Of a stretch of 64,000 nucleotides of DNA, positions 8,975-18,345 are shown in pieces. The DNA lies in contig CAZCHE010000003.1 in assembly GCA_964498395.1 (NCBI GenBank), forward strand, positions 496,001-560,000. The letters run 5' to 3'. Numbering within the stretch: the first letter of the stretch is position 1; every line of letters starts with the position of its first letter. The position numbers and the translations under genes were made by a program. The notes beneath the pieces are model-generated. The model made no database searches and was not told the DNA's origin. It was given only the letters and a program-made list of their open reading frames with translations. This stretch comes from Parapedobacter sp964498395 (GTDB lineage: Bacteria > Bacteroidota > Bacteroidia > Sphingobacteriales > Sphingobacteriaceae).

Positions 8975-9807
8975 CTCCAATAGCCAGGTTTGTTTTCCAT
9001 ATCCAACATATCGAGCAAGAAGGGGATGCATCCCTGCAAGACCGCCTTGATATCGCTGAGGTGCTGGACATCTACCCTGCCTGTCCATTCATCCATGAAT
9101 GTCTTTTTAAATTCCAGAGACAAAACACACCCATATTCACCATAATACTGATTGACCCATTCGGCAAACCCACCACCGCCGAATTTTACATTCTCCCTGA
9201 CATCCGGAAAACTGCCCATAATCTGATGGTGGGATAGGAAACGTACAAAGCGTTGACCAAAAGGTTTCCAATCCCGATGATTATGGGCTGTTCCGACGTT
9301 GATTTCCGGATTCTCACCGATCATTGCCGTTTCCATTGGGCTATCCCGCCTGTGATTATAGCTGTGAATATCCAATACCACAAATTTCCCGAACATCGAA
9401 ATGGTCGATTGAAGCAATTGGGAAACAGTAGCATAAAATCGGTCATAGCCCTCCAACAATTCATTCATCATCATTTCTGGTAAAGCCGAACGCCATACAT
9501 TTAATCCCCAGGAATCATCCGGTGTGCGGTATATGGCTTGCTCACGCCGCCGATTCAAATCGGTTTGGAACCGCGAGGTCTTGACATATATGCGGGTCAC
9601 CGGCAAGCCAGCCATATCCGCCGTATAGGGGTCTTCCTCCCGAAAGCGCTCGTGTTCCAGCAATGCCAGGTAATCGAGCAGCGGAGGCTCAATCAAATGA
9701 CCGTCATGAAGGGCAACGGCGATGATCGGGCTTTGGGTTTTGTATATCGAGAAGGATAATTCCATACGTAATGTTGTCAGCGTATAAGGTGTCTTTCTTT
9801 TTGTCAT
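8971..9807 (-). CDS. N-formylglutamate amidohydrolase-like enzyme
   Basis: The protein (278 residues from the ATG at 9807) carries the family's metal-site signatures: HDGH (residues 34-37, like PHSG in HutG), a central VVLDIHSY (Asp146, His148) and a later SLEFKK. HutG-type enzymes remove the formyl group from N-formyl-L-glutamate in histidine breakdown, but no hut gene is nearby. The next gene starts inside this gene's stop codon (ATGA), and a peptidase and an ATP-grasp ligase follow. A related amide-bond substrate is therefore more likely than N-formylglutamate. A shorter start at 9765 (MELSFSIYK) is possible. Confidence 0.82.
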   Translation of the reverse strand: MTKRKTPYTLTTLRMELSFSIYKTQSPIIAVALHDGHLIEPPLLDYLALLEHERFREEDPYTADMAGLPVTRIYVKTSRFQTDLNRRREQAIYRTPDDSWGLNVWRSALPEMMMNELLEGYDRFYATVSQLLQSTISMFGKFVVLDIHSYNHRRDSPMETAMIGENPEINVGTAHNHRDWKPFGQRFVRFLSHHQIMGSFPDVRENVKFGGGGFAEWVNQYYGEYGCVLSLEFKKTFMDEWTGRVDVQHLSDIKAVLQGCIPFLLDMLDMENKPGYWR

Positions 9808-9995
9808 TGCAATTGATTCCAATAACAAGTAAACCTATCGAATGTTTTGAGGTTGCCGTCCACGACCACATTACATTGGCATGGGTTCTGACACCTAAAA
9901 ACCGGTGATACGGATGCAAGCGCTAATGAGGGTTAGCCGGTCATTATTCCGCGCTGATGTATGACAGATAATTAGAACTTTACAACAAATTCAAT

Positions 9996-11204
9996 ATGAA
10001 CTATTCGCTCAGATACAACATTAAAACATTAATAAACAACATTTTAATCGGATTTTCTCTACTGGGTTTACTCAGTTGCACAACCGGTTCGTCTAAAACG
10101 AGCGATCGGGAAAATAATGCCCTCGCGCTTCCCATATACGTCGTTGACACGACTACGGCAATTACGGTCAAGGATTATTTGGGCACCATAGAGGGCAAGG
10201 TGAATGTGGAAATCCGTCCACAAGTTGAGGGGATTTTGGAAGAAATATATGTCGATGAGGGTGCATTTGTAGAAGAAGGGCAAAAACTTTTCAAAATCAA
10301 TCCCCAGCCCTACCAAGAGAACCTCAATAATGCCATTGCTACTGAAAATGTAGAAAAAGCGAAACTCGAAAACGCGAAACTCGAAGTAGAGCGATTGCAG
10401 CCCTTGGTGGAAAACGAAGTGATTTCAGAAGTACGTATACGAACGGCGATGTCTGACTACGATGTGGCAAAGGCGTCACTCGCTAAGGCTTCAGCTGCAG
10501 TAGCGAGTGCCCGGATCAACCTAGAATTCACCACGATCAAAGCGCCGGTAAGCGGCTACATCGGCCGGATACCAAAACGGATCGGAAACCTCGTGGCAAA
10601 AAATGATTCCCAACCGATGACTGTATTATCAGATATCAGTGAGGTATATGTTTATTTTGCCATGAGTGAATCTGACTTCCTTTACTTCCGCAAGAAGTAC
10701 AATCAGAAAAACGATGACCAAGAAAAAGGTGATAAAGACAAGCGTGTCGATGCATCAACCATCACGTCTTCCGAACATTTTATTCCGCATGTTTCCCTCA
10801 TCATGGCGGATGGTGAAGAATATCCCGAAAAGGGTATTGTCGATGCGATCGACGGACAAGTAAACCGCACCACGGGTGCCATTTCACTGCGAGCCACATT
10901 CCCTAACGAGGATAACATGCTCCGTTCAGGCAACACCGGTACGCTGAAAATGCAGGAAAGCCAACGCGGCGTTTTATTGGTTCCGCAAGTGGCGACCACC
11001 GAACTTCAGGACAAAATATTTGTCTATACCTTGACTCCGGAAAACAAGGTGAAGCAGAAGGCCATCAAGGTCTCTGGGAAAAGCAACTCCAACTATATCG
11101 TAGCGGAGGGGCTGCAAATCGGCGACCGCGTCATCCTGTCGGGTTTTGATAAATTATCAGAGGGCATGGAAATTCAACCCCTTGTGAATCACAACGCGAT
11201 ATAG
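9996..11204 (+). CDS. RND efflux periplasmic adaptor lipoprotein
   Basis: The 402-residue membrane fusion protein starts with a lipoprotein signal (lipobox LLSC, Cys28). Next come a biotinyl-lipoyl-like half (about 70-105, VEIRPQVEGILEEIYVDEG), an alpha-helical hairpin (about 110-165), the second lipoyl half (FTTIKAPVSGYIGRIPKR), and beta-barrel and membrane-proximal domains. It belongs to the AcrA/MexA family and links an inner-membrane RND pump to an outer-membrane channel. The pump and channel genes follow on the same strand, making a complete tripartite system. No regulator gene is adjacent; the divergent gene is the amidohydrolase, with a 188-base gap. Confidence 0.95.
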   Translation: MNYSLRYNIKTLINNILIGFSLLGLLSCTTGSSKTSDRENNALALPIYVVDTTTAITVKDYLGTIEGKVNVEIRPQVEGILEEIYVDEGAFVEEGQKLFKINPQPYQENLNNAIATENVEKAKLENAKLEVERLQPLVENEVISEVRIRTAMSDYDVAKASLAKASAAVASARINLEFTTIKAPVSGYIGRIPKRIGNLVAKNDSQPMTVLSDISEVYVYFAMSESDFLYFRKKYNQKNDDQEKGDKDKRVDASTITSSEHFIPHVSLIMADGEEYPEKGIVDAIDGQVNRTTGAISLRATFPNEDNMLRSGNTGTLKMQESQRGVLLVPQVATTELQDKIFVYTLTPENKVKQKAIKVSGKSNSNYIVAEGLQIGDRVILSGFDKLSEGMEIQPLVNHNAI

Positions 11205-11255
11205 CTGACCAATCCATACGTATTTATTATATACAGATTCTTCGAAGTACTCACT

Positions 11256-11287
11256 CATAAAAGGCGGCTATGGCGTCGCCATTTATG
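11256..11287 (+). other. Intercistronic hairpin between adaptor and pump genes
   Basis: An 11-base stem with one mismatch (CATAAAAGGCG with CGCCATTTATG) sits in the 106-base gap between the RND adaptor and pump genes. No T-run follows, so it is unlikely to be a full terminator. It could stabilise or process the operon mRNA. Confidence 0.35.
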
Positions 11288-11310
11288 GGTGTTAAGAACA
11301 CGATTTAGTT

Positions 11311-14300
11311 ATGCTTAAGACATTCATCAACAGGCCGGTATTGGCAACGGTGGTATCCACACTTCTGGTTATTTTAGGGTTGGTAGGCATGTGGCAATTG
11401 CCCATTACCCGGTTTCCCGAAATAGCTCCCCCCAGTGTCACGGTTTCCCTTTCCTATCCAGGTGCCGATGCGGAAACCGTAGCACAAAGCGTCCTATTAC
11501 CGATCGAGGAAGCCATTAATGGCGTTGAAAACATGACCTATATCCGGTCTACGGCCAGTAATTCGGGTTCCGGTAACATCAATGTATTCTTCAAAGCGGG
11601 AACCAATCCAGACCAAGCATCGGTAAATGTACAAACCCGGATTTCAAGGGCAGTAAACCAAATCCCCCCGGAAGTAAACGAAGCCGGTATAACGGTGATG
11701 CCACGGCAAAGCGGGATCATCATGACCATCAATATTTACAGTGATCACCCGGAAACCATCTATGATGAGACGTTCTTGCAAGCCTACTCGCAAATCAACA
11801 TCAATCGCGAATTGCTACGTGTAGACGGAGTAGCGCAAGTATCTCGTGTAGGTGCCCGAGACTACTCCATGCGCACGTGGTTGAATCCAGAAAAACTAGC
11901 TGTATACGGCCTTATTCCCCAAGACATCACAAACGCCATCCGAGACCAAAATTTCGAGATAGCACCCGGTAGATTTGGAGAGACATCAGACGAGGTGTTT
12001 GAAACCATCCTCAGGCACAAAGGGCGATTCAGTCACCCCGAAGAGTTCGAAAACATTGTGATTCGAACCAACAACGACGGGTCGGTACTCTACCTCAAGG
12101 ATGTGGCCCGGGTGGAATTGGGTGCTTCAAACCTCGGAAGTGACAACAAAGTCAACGGCAATCCCGGCCTGACGCTAAACATCACCCAGACCAGTGGTTC
12201 CAATGCAAGGGAAATAGATATTCATGCCAGGGAGGTATTGGAACGCCTATCCAAGAGCTTCCCCGAGGGTTTGCACTATGAAATCACCTACAGCGTACGC
12301 GATCAGATCGATGAATCCATCAATCAGGTTAAGCATACGATATTCGAGGCATTCATACTGGTCTTTATCATCGTATTTATCTTTTTGCAGGATTTCCGGT
12401 CTACGCTTATCCCGGCCATAGCGATACCAGTTTCACTGGTCGGTACGTTCTTCTTCCTCCTGCTGTTTGGCTTTTCCATCAATGTCTTAACCATGTTTGC
12501 TTTGGTACTCGCCATCGGTATTGTGGTGGATGATGCCATTGTGGTCGTGGAGGCCATTCACCAAAAGATGGAACGAACAAAGCTGGGGCCTCGGAAAGCC
12601 ACCGTGTCAACGATGGGCGAAATCACGAGTGCGATCTTGTCCATTACCATGGTGATGGCCGCCGTATTCCTTCCGGTCGGATTTATGGAGGGGCCAGCTG
12701 GCTTGTTTTATAGGCAATTTGCCTATACGCTGGCGACGGCCATCCTGATATCAGCACTTAATGCCCTGACACTGAGTCCGGCGCTATGCGCATTGTTGCT
12801 TAAGAACAAACACCGCCATGAGTCTAATCCCGATGAAATACAAGCGATACCCGTCGTTCAGGAAAAAGGGATAACAGCGTTTTTCAAACGCTTTTTCAAG
12901 GCATTTAACACGGCTTTCGAGACGTTTACCAATAAGTACATCGGATCCCTGCATTTCTTGCTTAAACACAAAGCAATGAGTATCGGCGGATTGGTTTTGG
13001 TGACGATATTGGGTATATGGGTGATGAACCGCACACCTTCCAGCTTTATCCCGACGGAAGACGATAGCTTCATCACCTATTCCCTTGCTATGCAGCCGGG
13101 GGCGTCTTTGGCCCGCACGACAGAGGTATTGCGCAAAGCCGACAGTGTCCTCCAAAAAAGGGAGGCCATAGCCGGGATGACAACCGTATCGGGCTATAAT
13201 GCCATCGATGCGAGTGCCAGTTCGGCGTTTGCGGTGGGTTATATCAATCTCAAACCGCACAAGGAACGTGGTTCCATCAAAAACATCAACGCATTTATGG
13301 ATACCATCCGCCATGACCTGTCGCAGATCAATGAGGCCACGTTTAGTGTGTTTCCACGGCCAACGGTTCAAGGTTTTGGCGACTTTTCCGGATTGGAATT
13401 TGTATTGCAGGATCGTCTTGGCGGTTCGCTCCAAGACTTCAGCTTCGTCGCCGATACCTTTATTTCGAAACTCCTTGAACGGGATGAAATCGCTACCGCA
13501 TACACCCCGTTCAAAGCCAATTTCCCCCAATACGAATTGGAAATAGACCAAGTGAAGGCCAAGGCCTTGGGGGTGGATGTCCGCGACTTGATGGTGACGA
13601 TAAGGGCCTACTATGGCCGTGTACAAGCTGGTGACTTTAGCCGCTTCGGCCGGCAGTATCGGGTGTATATGCAGGCTGATATCGATTACCGGGCCGAACC
13701 GGAGTCATTCAAATCTATTTTCGTCCGCAATAACCGTGGAGAGATGGTTCCTGCTAACACGCTCATCAAACTCAATAAGGTTCAAGGCCCCGAGATTGTC
13801 AGCCGGCACAACTTATTTAACGCCATCACCATTAATGCTACCCCCACAGCGGGGTATAGTACCGGAGATGCCATGCGTGCGGTTGAGGAAGAAGCGCGAG
13901 CCAGTCTACCGGGGAATTACGGATACGAATGGACGGGTATGAGTTTGGAAGAGCGGGAATCGGGCAACCAAACGGCATTGATCTTCGCATTGAGCATCAT
14001 ATTTGTTTATTTCCTATTGGCTGCACAATATGAAAGTTATATCTTACCATTGGCCATCATGCTGTCCGTACCCGTCGGGCTTATCGGCGTTTACCTAACC
14101 ATCAATCTGGTGGGGTTGGAGAATAACATCTATGTACAGGTGGGATTGATCATGCTTATCGGCCTGCTCGCAAAAAATGCTATTCTTATCGTAGAGTTTG
14201 CCGTGCAACAACGAAATGCCGGCCTGAGCATCTACGAATCAGCCATCGAAGGCGCACGCATGCGTCTTCGCCCGATCCTCATGACATCTCTCGCTTTCGT

Positions 14301-14493
14301 AGCGGGCTTAATTCCCTTGATGTGGACGGTAGGTCCATCAGCCCAAGGGAATCACTCCATCAGTTTCGGAGCTGCAGGCGGCATGCTTGTTGGCGTCACG
14401 TTGGGTGTATTCATCATCCCTGTGCTGTATGCGACATTCAAGCATTTGGATGAATTGGTAAAAAGTAAGTTGACAACCGAAAACGAAGATTGA
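11311..14493 (+). CDS. RND multidrug efflux pump, HAE1 (AcrB-like) family
   Basis: The 1060-residue protein has the duplicated RND plan: helix 1 after FINRPVLATVV, a large periplasmic loop, helices 2-7, a second loop and a second helix set. The proton-relay acids lie in GIVVDDAIVVVEA at Asp407 and Asp408, the same numbers as in E. coli AcrB, and a relay lysine lies in GLLAKNAILIVEF (Lys955). It exports hydrophobic or amphiphilic compounds using the proton gradient, together with the flanking adaptor and outer-membrane channel. Substrates cannot be read from the sequence. Its stop is 2 bases before the ATG of the channel gene. Confidence 0.96.
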   Translation: MLKTFINRPVLATVVSTLLVILGLVGMWQLPITRFPEIAPPSVTVSLSYPGADAETVAQSVLLPIEEAINGVENMTYIRSTASNSGSGNINVFFKAGTNPDQASVNVQTRISRAVNQIPPEVNEAGITVMPRQSGIIMTINIYSDHPETIYDETFLQAYSQININRELLRVDGVAQVSRVGARDYSMRTWLNPEKLAVYGLIPQDITNAIRDQNFEIAPGRFGETSDEVFETILRHKGRFSHPEEFENIVIRTNNDGSVLYLKDVARVELGASNLGSDNKVNGNPGLTLNITQTSGSNAREIDIHAREVLERLSKSFPEGLHYEITYSVRDQIDESINQVKHTIFEAFILVFIIVFIFLQDFRSTLIPAIAIPVSLVGTFFFLLLFGFSINVLTMFALVLAIGIVVDDAIVVVEAIHQKMERTKLGPRKATVSTMGEITSAILSITMVMAAVFLPVGFMEGPAGLFYRQFAYTLATAILISALNALTLSPALCALLLKNKHRHESNPDEIQAIPVVQEKGITAFFKRFFKAFNTAFETFTNKYIGSLHFLLKHKAMSIGGLVLVTILGIWVMNRTPSSFIPTEDDSFITYSLAMQPGASLARTTEVLRKADSVLQKREAIAGMTTVSGYNAIDASASSAFAVGYINLKPHKERGSIKNINAFMDTIRHDLSQINEATFSVFPRPTVQGFGDFSGLEFVLQDRLGGSLQDFSFVADTFISKLLERDEIATAYTPFKANFPQYELEIDQVKAKALGVDVRDLMVTIRAYYGRVQAGDFSRFGRQYRVYMQADIDYRAEPESFKSIFVRNNRGEMVPANTLIKLNKVQGPEIVSRHNLFNAITINATPTAGYSTGDAMRAVEEEARASLPGNYGYEWTGMSLEERESGNQTALIFALSIIFVYFLLAAQYESYILPLAIMLSVPVGLIGVYLTINLVGLENNIYVQVGLIMLIGLLAKNAILIVEFAVQQRNAGLSIYESAIEGARMRLRPILMTSLAFVAGLIPLMWTVGPSAQGNHSISFGAAGGMLVGVTLGVFIIPVLYATFKHLDELVKSKLTTENED

Positions 14494-14495
14494 AC

Positions 14496-15956
14496 ATGAA
14501 AAATATATGTCGAAATATAGGGGTGATGCTTGTGATGTGTACCCTGTTTGTTTCCTCTTGTAAGGTGGGCCGCGATTATGTGCGGCCGGAACTCGGTTTG
14601 ACCGATACGTATCGCAGTGTGGACACGATCACCGACTCCATTGGCATTGGTAACATTCCTTGGCGGGATTTTTTTGCGGACAGTACGTTGATTACGCTCA
14701 TCGATAGTGCCATCAGCAACAATTACGATATGCGCACCGCATTGAAAAACATCGATATTGCCAACCAATCACTAAGACGGGCGCGTGCTGCATTCCTGCC
14801 GGAGATTGATGCCCAATTGGGTGGCACCAACCAACAATGGCGTTCAGATGACTTTTATTCATCGCCCATGTCAAAGTGGTATGGACGTGAAGGACAGGAA
14901 GACCCACCCGAAAGCATGTTTATGTATCAGTCGCAATACCTATCCAGCATTAGCTTCAATTGGGAATTAGATATCTGGGGGAAAATACGCCGACAAAATG
15001 AAAGCGCCCTAGCCGAGTATTTGCAAACCCATGAGGCTCGGAAAGTTGTCCAAACAAGCCTCGTAGCAGCAATCGCTGACGGCTATTACAATTTATTGAT
15101 GCTGGATGAACAATTGGAGGTTGCAAGGCGTAACCTGCGGCTCAATGACAGCACACTCCGGATTGTTAAGCTCCAGCGGGATGCGGGCGAAGTGACGGCG
15201 CTTGCTGTCCAGCAGACTGAATCGCAGATGCTTGTTGCAGCCTCGTTGATCCCCCAATTGGAACAAGAGATAGCCATCCAGGAAAACACCCTAATGGCGC
15301 TCACCGGTCGGATGCCCGACAACGTTTCCCGTTCCGCGACACTCAATGATTTTGTCACCAATGACACGTTATTGGCAGGGGTACCCCTCTATATGGTTTC
15401 GAACAGGCCAGACGTGAAAGCGGCAGAATTGGATCTTCGTTCTGCAAATGCGCAGGTTGGCGTAGCACAGGCTTACCGCTACCCGACACTCACCATCAGC
15501 GCGACCGGCGGTGTAAACGCGATGCTTCCTCAAAACTGGTTCAATATCCCGGGCGCACTGTTTGGCGGGATCATCAGTGGTGTCGCGCAACCGGTCTTTA
15601 GTCAACGTCGATTGAAAACCCAGCACGAAATCGCCAAATTAGAGCGGGATAAAGCAGAGATTGCGTTCCAACAGCTTGTCCTCGATGCGGTGAATGAGGT
15701 GACGAACTCACTCGTGATGGTTGAAAAATTAAAAGAACAGCACGAAATCGCGGAGAAAAGGGTCACCACTTCTCGACTCGGCGTAAAAAATGCTAACCTA
15801 CTGTTTAAAAGTGGTTATGCCACGTACTTGGAGGTGATCACCGCACAAAGTAATGCACTCAACAGTGAGTTGGATCTCGTGAGTGTCAAGCAAGAGCAAT
15901 TGAATGCAAAAGTAGCGCTGTACAGGGCCTTGGGTGGCGGGTGGAAAAGCGATTAA
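14496..15956 (+). CDS. Outer-membrane efflux channel lipoprotein (NodT/OprM family)
   Basis: From the ATG at 14496 the product is 486 residues, with a lipobox VSSC (Cys22) followed by KVGRDYVRP, typical of OprM/NodT-type channels. Two outer-membrane efflux repeats follow, rich in long helices, with a beta-hairpin region near SSISFNWELDIWGK. It forms the trimeric exit duct for the RND pump encoded just upstream. An in-frame TTG two codons earlier is less likely than the ATG. The gene is closed by a long perfect hairpin that begins in its stop codon. Confidence 0.94.
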   Translation: MKNICRNIGVMLVMCTLFVSSCKVGRDYVRPELGLTDTYRSVDTITDSIGIGNIPWRDFFADSTLITLIDSAISNNYDMRTALKNIDIANQSLRRARAAFLPEIDAQLGGTNQQWRSDDFYSSPMSKWYGREGQEDPPESMFMYQSQYLSSISFNWELDIWGKIRRQNESALAEYLQTHEARKVVQTSLVAAIADGYYNLLMLDEQLEVARRNLRLNDSTLRIVKLQRDAGEVTALAVQQTESQMLVAASLIPQLEQEIAIQENTLMALTGRMPDNVSRSATLNDFVTNDTLLAGVPLYMVSNRPDVKAAELDLRSANAQVGVAQAYRYPTLTISATGGVNAMLPQNWFNIPGALFGGIISGVAQPVFSQRRLKTQHEIAKLERDKAEIAFQQLVLDAVNEVTNSLVMVEKLKEQHEIAEKRVTTSRLGVKNANLLFKSGYATYLEVITAQSNALNSELDLVSVKQEQLNAKVALYRALGGGWKSD

Positions 15957-16000
15957 ACCGATATTGGCTAAACCATTCAGGTTTAGCCAATATCGGTTTA
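15954..16000. terminator. Perfect long hairpin, bidirectional terminator
   Basis: A 21-base perfect inverted repeat with a 5-base loop begins in the stop codon of the efflux channel gene. A short T-rich tract (CCTTTTTAAT) follows on the plus side, and TTTA also occurs at the stem base. It sits between convergent genes (channel gene plus, OmpA gene minus) and should terminate both. Confidence 0.75.
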
Positions 16001-16024
16001 ATGTCCTTTTTAATCACGGACTCC

Positions 16025-18034
16025 TTAGTAATCCAGCACGGTGACCTCGGTTCGCCTGTTGGCTTGGTGTTCGTCTCGTGAGCAGGGTACGCCATCCGCG
16101 CAACGGTTCACCAATTTGGTCTCCCCGTAACCTTTGGCAACCATCCGGTCACGCGCGATGCCCCTTGAAACCAGGTAGTCCACCGCCGACTGTGCCCGCC
16201 GCTGCGACAACGCCTCGTTGTACGCATGGCTGCCTCGGCTGTCCGTGTGGCTCGACAATTCGATCCGCAATGTCGGGTTGTCCCGCATCGTCCGCACCAG
16301 CTCGTCCAGTATCTCCGCCGCGTCAGGACGGATATCGTGCTTGTCGAAATCGTAGTAGATGTTCTCCAGCTCGAAGGTCTGACCGACCCTGAACACGGGC
16401 TCCAGCAGCAATGCCACCTCCAACGTGTCCGACCTGGTGATGCCCAGCGTGCTCACCTTCGCCGAATCCGCATGGTAGCCTTCCTTCTGCCCCAGGACCG
16501 TATAGGTTTGCTCGCGGTCCAGCACGAACTCGAAGGTGCCTTCTCCCGTGCTGCTTTTCTTCGCCACGATCTCGCGTGTGCCGTCGTACAGCGTCACCGA
16601 GGTGGCAGGCAGGCGCTCGCCCGTCGATTTATCCGAGGTGGTACCCCTCAGGATGATGGTGATCCTGGGCTTCTCAAACGAGAACGAATAGATGTCGTCA
16701 TTCCCCCGGCCCCCTTTGCGGTTGGAGGACAGGTAACCCGCAATCCCCCCTTCCCCGTCGAATGTGACGACGTATGTGAAATCATCGCCGGATGAATTGA
16801 CCGGATAACCCATGTTTACCGGAACGGACCAAGCGGCTTTGCCACCCGTGGTTTGGAACACGTCCAGCCCGCCCATGCCCGCGAACCCATCGCTCGAATA
16901 GTACAGCGTGCCATCCGGGCCGATGTTCGGGAACAGTTCATCCCCGGCACTGTTGATAGTGGCCCCCGCGTTGACCGGGGTACCCCAGCTGCCATCGGCC
17001 TGCTTCTCGCTATACCAGATGTCCGTTCCGCCGTGGCCACCCGGCATGTCGCTCACGAAATAGAGCGTATTGCCGTCCGTGGACAGCGTTGCGTGCCCGA
17101 CCGAGTATTCCGCCGCGTTGTTATATGCGAAAGGCTCTGAAGACCACGTGCCATCTCCGTTCCCCGTATGGATATGCAGCTCGAGGCGGTGGGTGCGGTA
17201 TCTCCGTTGCCCCTCCTTGATCCGCCCACCGTCGTTGCCGGCGTATGTCTGCGTGACGAACAGGGTATTGCTCCGAACATCGGCCGCCAGCGGCCCGATG
17301 TGGAACCTATCGCCGTTGATGCTTTCCGAAGCGATGACCGGGTTGGCCAACGCATTGTCTGCACCGCGGTCGGCAGTATATACCCGTAGAAAGGAATTGC
17401 CCGTCCAGCCGTAGGTATCCACTCCCCGCATGAACCCGTCTGGTTCACCCGCGTAATACACCTTATTACCCACCGGAAAGGCCGAAAACTCCGAAAGCGA
17501 CGTATTGATGCTTTCATTGCGCAGCTTATGCACCGTGGGATTGGCCATCCACACCACCGCCGAGTCGCAACCCGCGATCTCCACGGCCACGCGGGCCATG
17601 TCGCCCGTTTGGGAAGCGTATTCCTCCAGCTGCTCCTTGGCCTCGGCATACTTCCCGTTGGCCTTCAGCACGGACCCGTACAGCAACAGGTTGCCCGCCG
17701 GGCTACCATCGGTGGCCACCACCCGCGCGTACCAGTTCTCCGCCGATTCGTAGTCCTTCATCTTCAGGTAGCTGTCTGCCAAACGCTCCAGGTCCTGCAA
17801 CCTGGGCCTACGCGTATCCACCAGCTTCACGTAGAGCGAAGCCGCGTTCGCATATTCGTAGCGGCGGTACAGCTCGTCCGCCCGGTCGCGCAGACTCGCC
17901 TGCTCCTGGGCAACTGCGGTCGACATCGTCGAGAACAATACTAGGAAACCTAAGACCATCGACGTGGCGATTTTCTGATAACATTCGAGTACTATATTTC
18001 TATTCATCGGCATGTTCTTTATATTAACTTTCAT
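16025..18034 (-). CDS. OmpA-family protein with TPR and PD40 repeats (T9SS-associated type)
   Basis: The 669-residue protein has a signal peptide ending AVAQ, TPR-like helices (RADELYRRYEYANAASLY), then PD40/WD40-like blades (TLSTDGNTLYFVSDMPGG; NIGPDGTLYYSSDGFAGMGG). A carboxypeptidase-regulatory-like segment and an OmpA peptidoglycan-binding domain follow (YYDFDKHDIRPDAAEILDEL, then SHTDSRGS and NRRTEV). Such proteins anchor T9SS outer-membrane components to peptidoglycan and are often encoded with PorP/SprF. Starts at 18034, 18013 and 18007 are all possible; 18034 follows the preceding stop by 22 bases. Sampled lines are 62-65% G+C (37/60 and 39/60), well above neighbouring genes. Confidence 0.9.
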   Translation of the reverse strand: MKVNIKNMPMNRNIVLECYQKIATSMVLGFLVLFSTMSTAVAQEQASLRDRADELYRRYEYANAASLYVKLVDTRRPRLQDLERLADSYLKMKDYESAENWYARVVATDGSPAGNLLLYGSVLKANGKYAEAKEQLEEYASQTGDMARVAVEIAGCDSAVVWMANPTVHKLRNESINTSLSEFSAFPVGNKVYYAGEPDGFMRGVDTYGWTGNSFLRVYTADRGADNALANPVIASESINGDRFHIGPLAADVRSNTLFVTQTYAGNDGGRIKEGQRRYRTHRLELHIHTGNGDGTWSSEPFAYNNAAEYSVGHATLSTDGNTLYFVSDMPGGHGGTDIWYSEKQADGSWGTPVNAGATINSAGDELFPNIGPDGTLYYSSDGFAGMGGLDVFQTTGGKAAWSVPVNMGYPVNSSGDDFTYVVTFDGEGGIAGYLSSNRKGGRGNDDIYSFSFEKPRITIILRGTTSDKSTGERLPATSVTLYDGTREIVAKKSSTGEGTFEFVLDREQTYTVLGQKEGYHADSAKVSTLGITRSDTLEVALLLEPVFRVGQTFELENIYYDFDKHDIRPDAAEILDELVRTMRDNPTLRIELSSHTDSRGSHAYNEALSQRRAQSAVDYLVSRGIARDRMVAKGYGETKLVNRCADGVPCSRDEHQANRRTEVTVLDY

Positions 18035-18056
18035 ACTGGGTATTACCGTATGGCAC

Positions 18057-18341
18057 CTACTTTTGATTATCCAATTTACTTTCTTTAATGCATTGACAAA
18101 TCCGCAATATATAGTGGTATGCCTTATCTTCATCTTCGACCTCATACTCCAATTCTCCCCATGATATGATATACCGCTCTTTCCTAATGGTGGAAACAAT
18201 GATGGGAAACCATTCCCTGCCTTTTACCCAAATTTCCATTCGGGGGCTGTCCTTGATATAGGAAAAATCTGGTTCCTCGCTTTCCAAGTATTTCGTCAAT
18301 CTATTTAACAGCATGTGGTACAAGACAATAGCGCTTTTCAC
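18057..18341 (-). CDS. Small hypothetical protein within the T9SS cargo operon
   Basis: The frame encodes 94 residues from a GTG at 18341 (4 bases after the PorP stop) or 85 from an ATG at 18314. It has no signal peptide or membrane helix and is rich in charged and aromatic residues (EIWVKGREWFPIIVSTIRKE; ISWGELEYEVEDED). I do not recognise the family. It is squeezed between PorP/SprF and OmpA genes with short gaps, so it is probably co-transcribed. Its 3' part is very AT-rich (16/60 G+C in one line), unlike the OmpA gene next to it. It may be a real accessory protein or a recent insertion. Confidence 0.5.
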   Translation of the reverse strand: MKSAIVLYHMLLNRLTKYLESEEPDFSYIKDSPRMEIWVKGREWFPIIVSTIRKERYIISWGELEYEVEDEDKAYHYILRICQCIKESKLDNQK

Positions 18342-18345
18342 TCAC

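Noticed and set aside
8975..9088. N-terminal extension of the QEGLA protein
   Set aside because: The extra 38 codons lie inside the amidohydrolase gene, lack family-like sequence, and the ATGA overlap at 8971-8974 gives a natural start.
8971..9807. Part of a histidine utilisation (hut) operon
   Set aside because: No hutH, hutU or hutI is adjacent; the neighbours are a DUF1704 peptidase and an ATP-grasp ligase.
9996..15956. Resistance island or mobile element carrying the RND operon
   Set aside because: No transposase, integrase, direct repeats or composition change was seen around it.
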